Assembly (NCBI GenBank): GCA_019695035.1
Contig: JAIBAU010000003.1
Coordinates: 62,001 to 126,000, forward strand
Length of the DNA stretch: 64,000 nucleotides
From: Caulobacteraceae bacterium
GTDB lineage: Bacteria > Pseudomonadota > Alphaproteobacteria > Caulobacterales > Caulobacteraceae
Direction of reading: 5' to 3'
Made by a program: the position numbers and the translations under genes. Positions 57,097 through 64,000 of the stretch are shown in pieces. The notes under the pieces are model-generated. The model was not told the origin of the DNA. It was given only the letters and a program-made list of their open reading frames with translations, and searched no databases. Each line of letters opens with the position of its first letter. The stretch's first letter is position 1.

Positions 57097-57294
57097 CGTC
57101 GTCTCCCTTCTGCCTGCGCGTTTCCTTACCCCTGAAGGGTCTGAGCAGAAAGTCCGGAGCGCCCGACAGCGTCGCCTTCGCGCGCCCGGGGAATAGACGG
57201 TTACATTTGTAACAAAGCGAAACCCGAGTTGGGTTGGACTCGCAGGACCTTGAACGTATCCGGTTCGGTCGGGGCGTTTCCGCTCGCGCGTCTG

Positions 57295-58224
57295 ATGCGG
57301 GCATCAAGGGCTTTTCTTTTGTCGACATCGACTTCGGACATCCATGAGCACACCCTCGCGGGTCCGGCGATCATCGCCGGCGTAGGCGTGCACACGGGTC
57401 GCCGGACTCGCCTGTCGATCCGCCCCGCCGCGCCCGGCCACGGCATCGTCTTCGTCCGCACCGATGTGAAGGATCGCGACAACCGCGTGCCGGTTTCCGG
57501 CGAGGCGGTGGTGAAGACGCAGCTGGGCACCGTGATCGCCAACGCGGACGGTGTCGAGGTCTCGACCATCGAGCACCTGATGAGCGCGCTCTGCATCCTC
57601 GGCGTGGACAATGTGCTGGTCGAGCTGGATGGCCCCGAGGTCCCGATCATGGACGGCTCGGCGCTGCCTTTTGTCCAGCTGCTGGACCGGGCCGGCTTCC
57701 GCCGCCAGGAGGCGCCGCAGCGCTACATCGAGATTCTCGAGCCCATCCGGGTCGAGGAGGGCGAGGGCAAGACCGCCGAGCTGAAGCCCTGTGACCGCTT
57801 CGAGATGTTCTTCGAGATCGAGTTCGACTCCGACCTGATCGGCCGCCAGTCGGTCGACCTGGTGATGGACGAGGAGACCTATCGCCGCGAGATCATGTCG
57901 GCGCGCACCTTCGGCTTCGCCCACGAGGTCGAACACCTGCGCTCGATCGGCCTGGCCCGCGGCGGCTCGCTGGAGAACGCGGTGGTCATCGACGGCGACC
58001 GCATCCTGAATCCCGAAGGCCTGCGTTTCGCCGACGAGTTCGTGCGCCACAAGGCGCTGGACGCGGTCGGCGATCTCTATGTCCTGGGCATGCCCATCCT
58101 GGGTCGCTTCGAGGGGCGCAAGGCCGGACACTCGGTGAACAACAAGCTGGTGCGCGAGCTGCTCGCCAATCCGCAGGCCTGGCGCGTCGTCAGCTTCGAA
58201 CGCGAACTGGCGGCCACGGCCTAG
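57295..58224 (+). CDS. lpxC: UDP-3-O-acyl-N-acetylglucosamine deacetylase
   Basis: A zinc deacetylase, first committed step of lipid A synthesis. Zinc ligands are His in STIEHLMSAL and the His/Asp pair in FVRHKALDAVGD; the catalytic His is in RKAGHSVNNK. GVGVHTGRRTRL starts the fold. Length is 309 residues from the ATG at 57295; no start has a good ribosome-binding site, and TTG/ATG alternatives nearby are possible. Confidence 0.93.
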   Translation: MRASRAFLLSTSTSDIHEHTLAGPAIIAGVGVHTGRRTRLSIRPAAPGHGIVFVRTDVKDRDNRVPVSGEAVVKTQLGTVIANADGVEVSTIEHLMSALCILGVDNVLVELDGPEVPIMDGSALPFVQLLDRAGFRRQEAPQRYIEILEPIRVEEGEGKTAELKPCDRFEMFFEIEFDSDLIGRQSVDLVMDEETYRREIMSARTFGFAHEVEHLRSIGLARGGSLENAVVIDGDRILNPEGLRFADEFVRHKALDAVGDLYVLGMPILGRFEGRKAGHSVNNKLVRELLANPQAWRVVSFERELAATA

Positions 58225-58418
58225 GCGTCCGGCGGCCGGCTCGTCTCGTCTTTCCAGGCCCATCCCCAGCAGTCCTTCGCCCCAATCCCGCCGCAGGGGA
58301 GGGGTTGTGTGGGGGACGTTGGCGGGCCTTGCGGGGTCGTGTAGAAGCGGAGGCCGGGACGGGGACCGGATTCTGCGGATTGCCCCCCGGGTCGTCGCGT
58401 TTTCGAGAGGTCTGACCG
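58225..58418. other. lpxC-bamD intergenic region
   Basis: About 190 bases with no gene. It contains a C-rich stretch followed by a G-rich one (58257-58316, CCCATCCCC... GGGGAGGGG) resembling a small dispersed repeat that could fold as a hairpin. Confidence 0.4.
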
Positions 58419-59468
58419 TTGTTTGCGAAACCCTCCAGCCGCTGGGCGCTTGTCGCCGTCCTGATGGCCGCGGCGGCGCTCAGCGCCTGCGCCGGCACCA
58501 AGAAGAAGCCGCAGCTGGCCTATGTGGAGCGTCCGGTGGACCAGCTCTACGCCACAGGCGCGCGCCGCCTGGACGAGCATCGCTGGACCGAGGCGGTCGA
58601 CTACTTCGAGGAGGTCGAGCGGCAGCACCCCTATTCGGAGTGGTCACGTCGCGCGATCCTGATGACGGCCTACGCCTACTACTCGGGCAACCAGTATGAG
58701 GACGCTGTCGCCGCCGCCGACCGCTTCATCCAGCTCTATCCGGGCAGCCCGTCGGCGGCCTACGCCTACTACCTGAAGGCTATCTGCTATTTCGAACAGA
58801 TCGCCGACGTTCAACGCGACCAGGGCGCGACGCAGAACGCCCTGGCGGCCCTGCGCGACGTCGCCCGGCGCTATCCGACCACCGATTACGCCCGGGACGC
58901 CCGGGTTAAGGTCGACATGGTCTACGACCAGCTGGCCGGCAAGGAGATGGCGGTGGGCCGCTGGTACTTGCGCCAGAATCAGCCCCTGGCGGCCATCGGC
59001 CGTTTCAAGAAGGTCGTGGACGACTACCAGACCACCTCGCATACGCCGGAGGCGCTTTACCGCCTCGTGGAGGCCTACCTGACCATCGGCGTGGTCGAAG
59101 AGGCCAAGCGCAACGCCGCGGTGCTGGGCTTCAACTATCCGGGCGATCGCTGGTATCAGGACGCGTACAAGCTGATGGAACGCCGCGGGCAGCCGATGGA
59201 GCGCCGCCCGACCCCGGCCTCCAATGTCGTCAATCCCGGCCCCGACACCCCTACCGAGAGCGCGCCCCTGAGCTCGGCCTCACCGGCCCTGCCGCCCCCG
59301 GAAAACACCGACGCCCTTCCGCCGGCCGAGGGCGCGGCGCCGGCTTCCTCGGCGTCCCCCGATGCCGGACCGCCGGTGGTCGACGCCCCGGGCGATGCGG
59401 CCAGCGCGCCCGCCAAGCCCAAGCGCTGGTGGCAGAAGCTCAACCCCTGGGACCGCAGCGGCCGCTAG
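58419..59468 (+). CDS. bamD: Outer-membrane assembly lipoprotein BamD
   Basis: A 349-residue lipoprotein. The N-terminus has a hydrophobic core and lipobox LSAC, so it should be acylated at Cys and placed in the outer membrane. Residues about 35-245 contain TPR-like helices (YATGARRLDEHRWTEAVDYF, RRAILMTAYAYYSGNQYEDA). A Pro/Ala-rich tail of about 95 residues follows, making it longer than E. coli BamD. It is part of the BAM complex that inserts barrel proteins such as the porins at the left of the window. TTG start, with GAGAGG ahead. Confidence 0.9.
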   Translation: MFAKPSSRWALVAVLMAAAALSACAGTKKKPQLAYVERPVDQLYATGARRLDEHRWTEAVDYFEEVERQHPYSEWSRRAILMTAYAYYSGNQYEDAVAAADRFIQLYPGSPSAAYAYYLKAICYFEQIADVQRDQGATQNALAALRDVARRYPTTDYARDARVKVDMVYDQLAGKEMAVGRWYLRQNQPLAAIGRFKKVVDDYQTTSHTPEALYRLVEAYLTIGVVEEAKRNAAVLGFNYPGDRWYQDAYKLMERRGQPMERRPTPASNVVNPGPDTPTESAPLSSASPALPPPENTDALPPAEGAAPASSASPDAGPPVVDAPGDAASAPAKPKRWWQKLNPWDRSGR

Positions 59469-59490
59469 AGAATCCGCTTAGGCTGGCGTG

Positions 59491-64000
<4,510 letters not shown>

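Overview
This is a high-GC alphaproteobacterial chromosome segment, most likely from the Caulobacterales (Caulobacter or Phenylobacterium type). The evidence is a dcw division and cell-wall cluster in Caulobacter-like order, TTAA-N7-TTAA-type (CtrA-like) boxes and GANTC sites near division genes, a two-gene MetH next to metF and an ArsR-methyltransferase regulator, and strong G/C third-position bias. The genus is inferred, not proven.

Region by region. 1-3.7 kb: the end of a degenerate ABC ATPase, an alpha/beta hydrolase and a porin whose reading frames overlap, followed by a second porin. 3.7-8.6 kb: an ECF sigma/anti-sigma pair on the minus strand, and divergent to it a secreted subtilisin-like protease with long Asp-Ser-Gly repeats, a small exported protein and an RTX-type calcium-binding protein. 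Three promoters in this block share GGAATA-N16-CGTT, so they look like one local regulon. 8.7-10.4 kb: ettA. 10.5-17.3 kb: a lower-GC defence island with a complete type I restriction-modification operon (hsdR, hsdM, hsdS) that runs on into a SIR2-domain gene. 17.6-23.4 kb: a second, larger RTX protein, a DUF47/Pit phosphate transport pair, a NUDIX hydrolase, a 2-hydroxyacid dehydrogenase and two small envelope proteins. 23.4-29.2 kb: methionine synthesis (ArsR-methyltransferase regulator, metF, split metH) with a perfect palindrome in front of the regulator. 29.2-32.6 kb: a Rap1a/Tai-like exported protein, an exported protein of unknown function, a J-domain protein, a small membrane protein and an N-acetylmuramoyl-L-alanine amidase. 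32.6-33.0 kb: the RNase P RNA.

33.4-56.8 kb is the dcw cluster: mraZ, rsmH, ftsL, ftsI, murE, a small exported protein, murF, mraY, murD, ftsW, murG, murC, murB, a MASE1-type histidine-kinase-like protein that lacks its phospho-acceptor histidine, ddl, ftsQ, ftsA, then a GntR regulator and a serine hydrolase, then ftsZ. Most neighbours overlap by 1-4 bases, so the cluster is probably transcribed in long units with internal promoters. The genes make the peptidoglycan precursor, flip and polymerise it, and build the division ring. 56.9-64 kb: a zinc-ribbon protein, lpxC, bamD, recN, ligA and the start of a methyltransferase cut by the window edge.

The most unusual items are the three-promoter ECF module, the SIR2 gene attached to the type I operon, the histidine-less kinase between murB and ddl, and the GntR/serine-hydrolase pair between ftsA and ftsZ. 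All functional statements come from reading motifs by eye; no database search or structure prediction was run.
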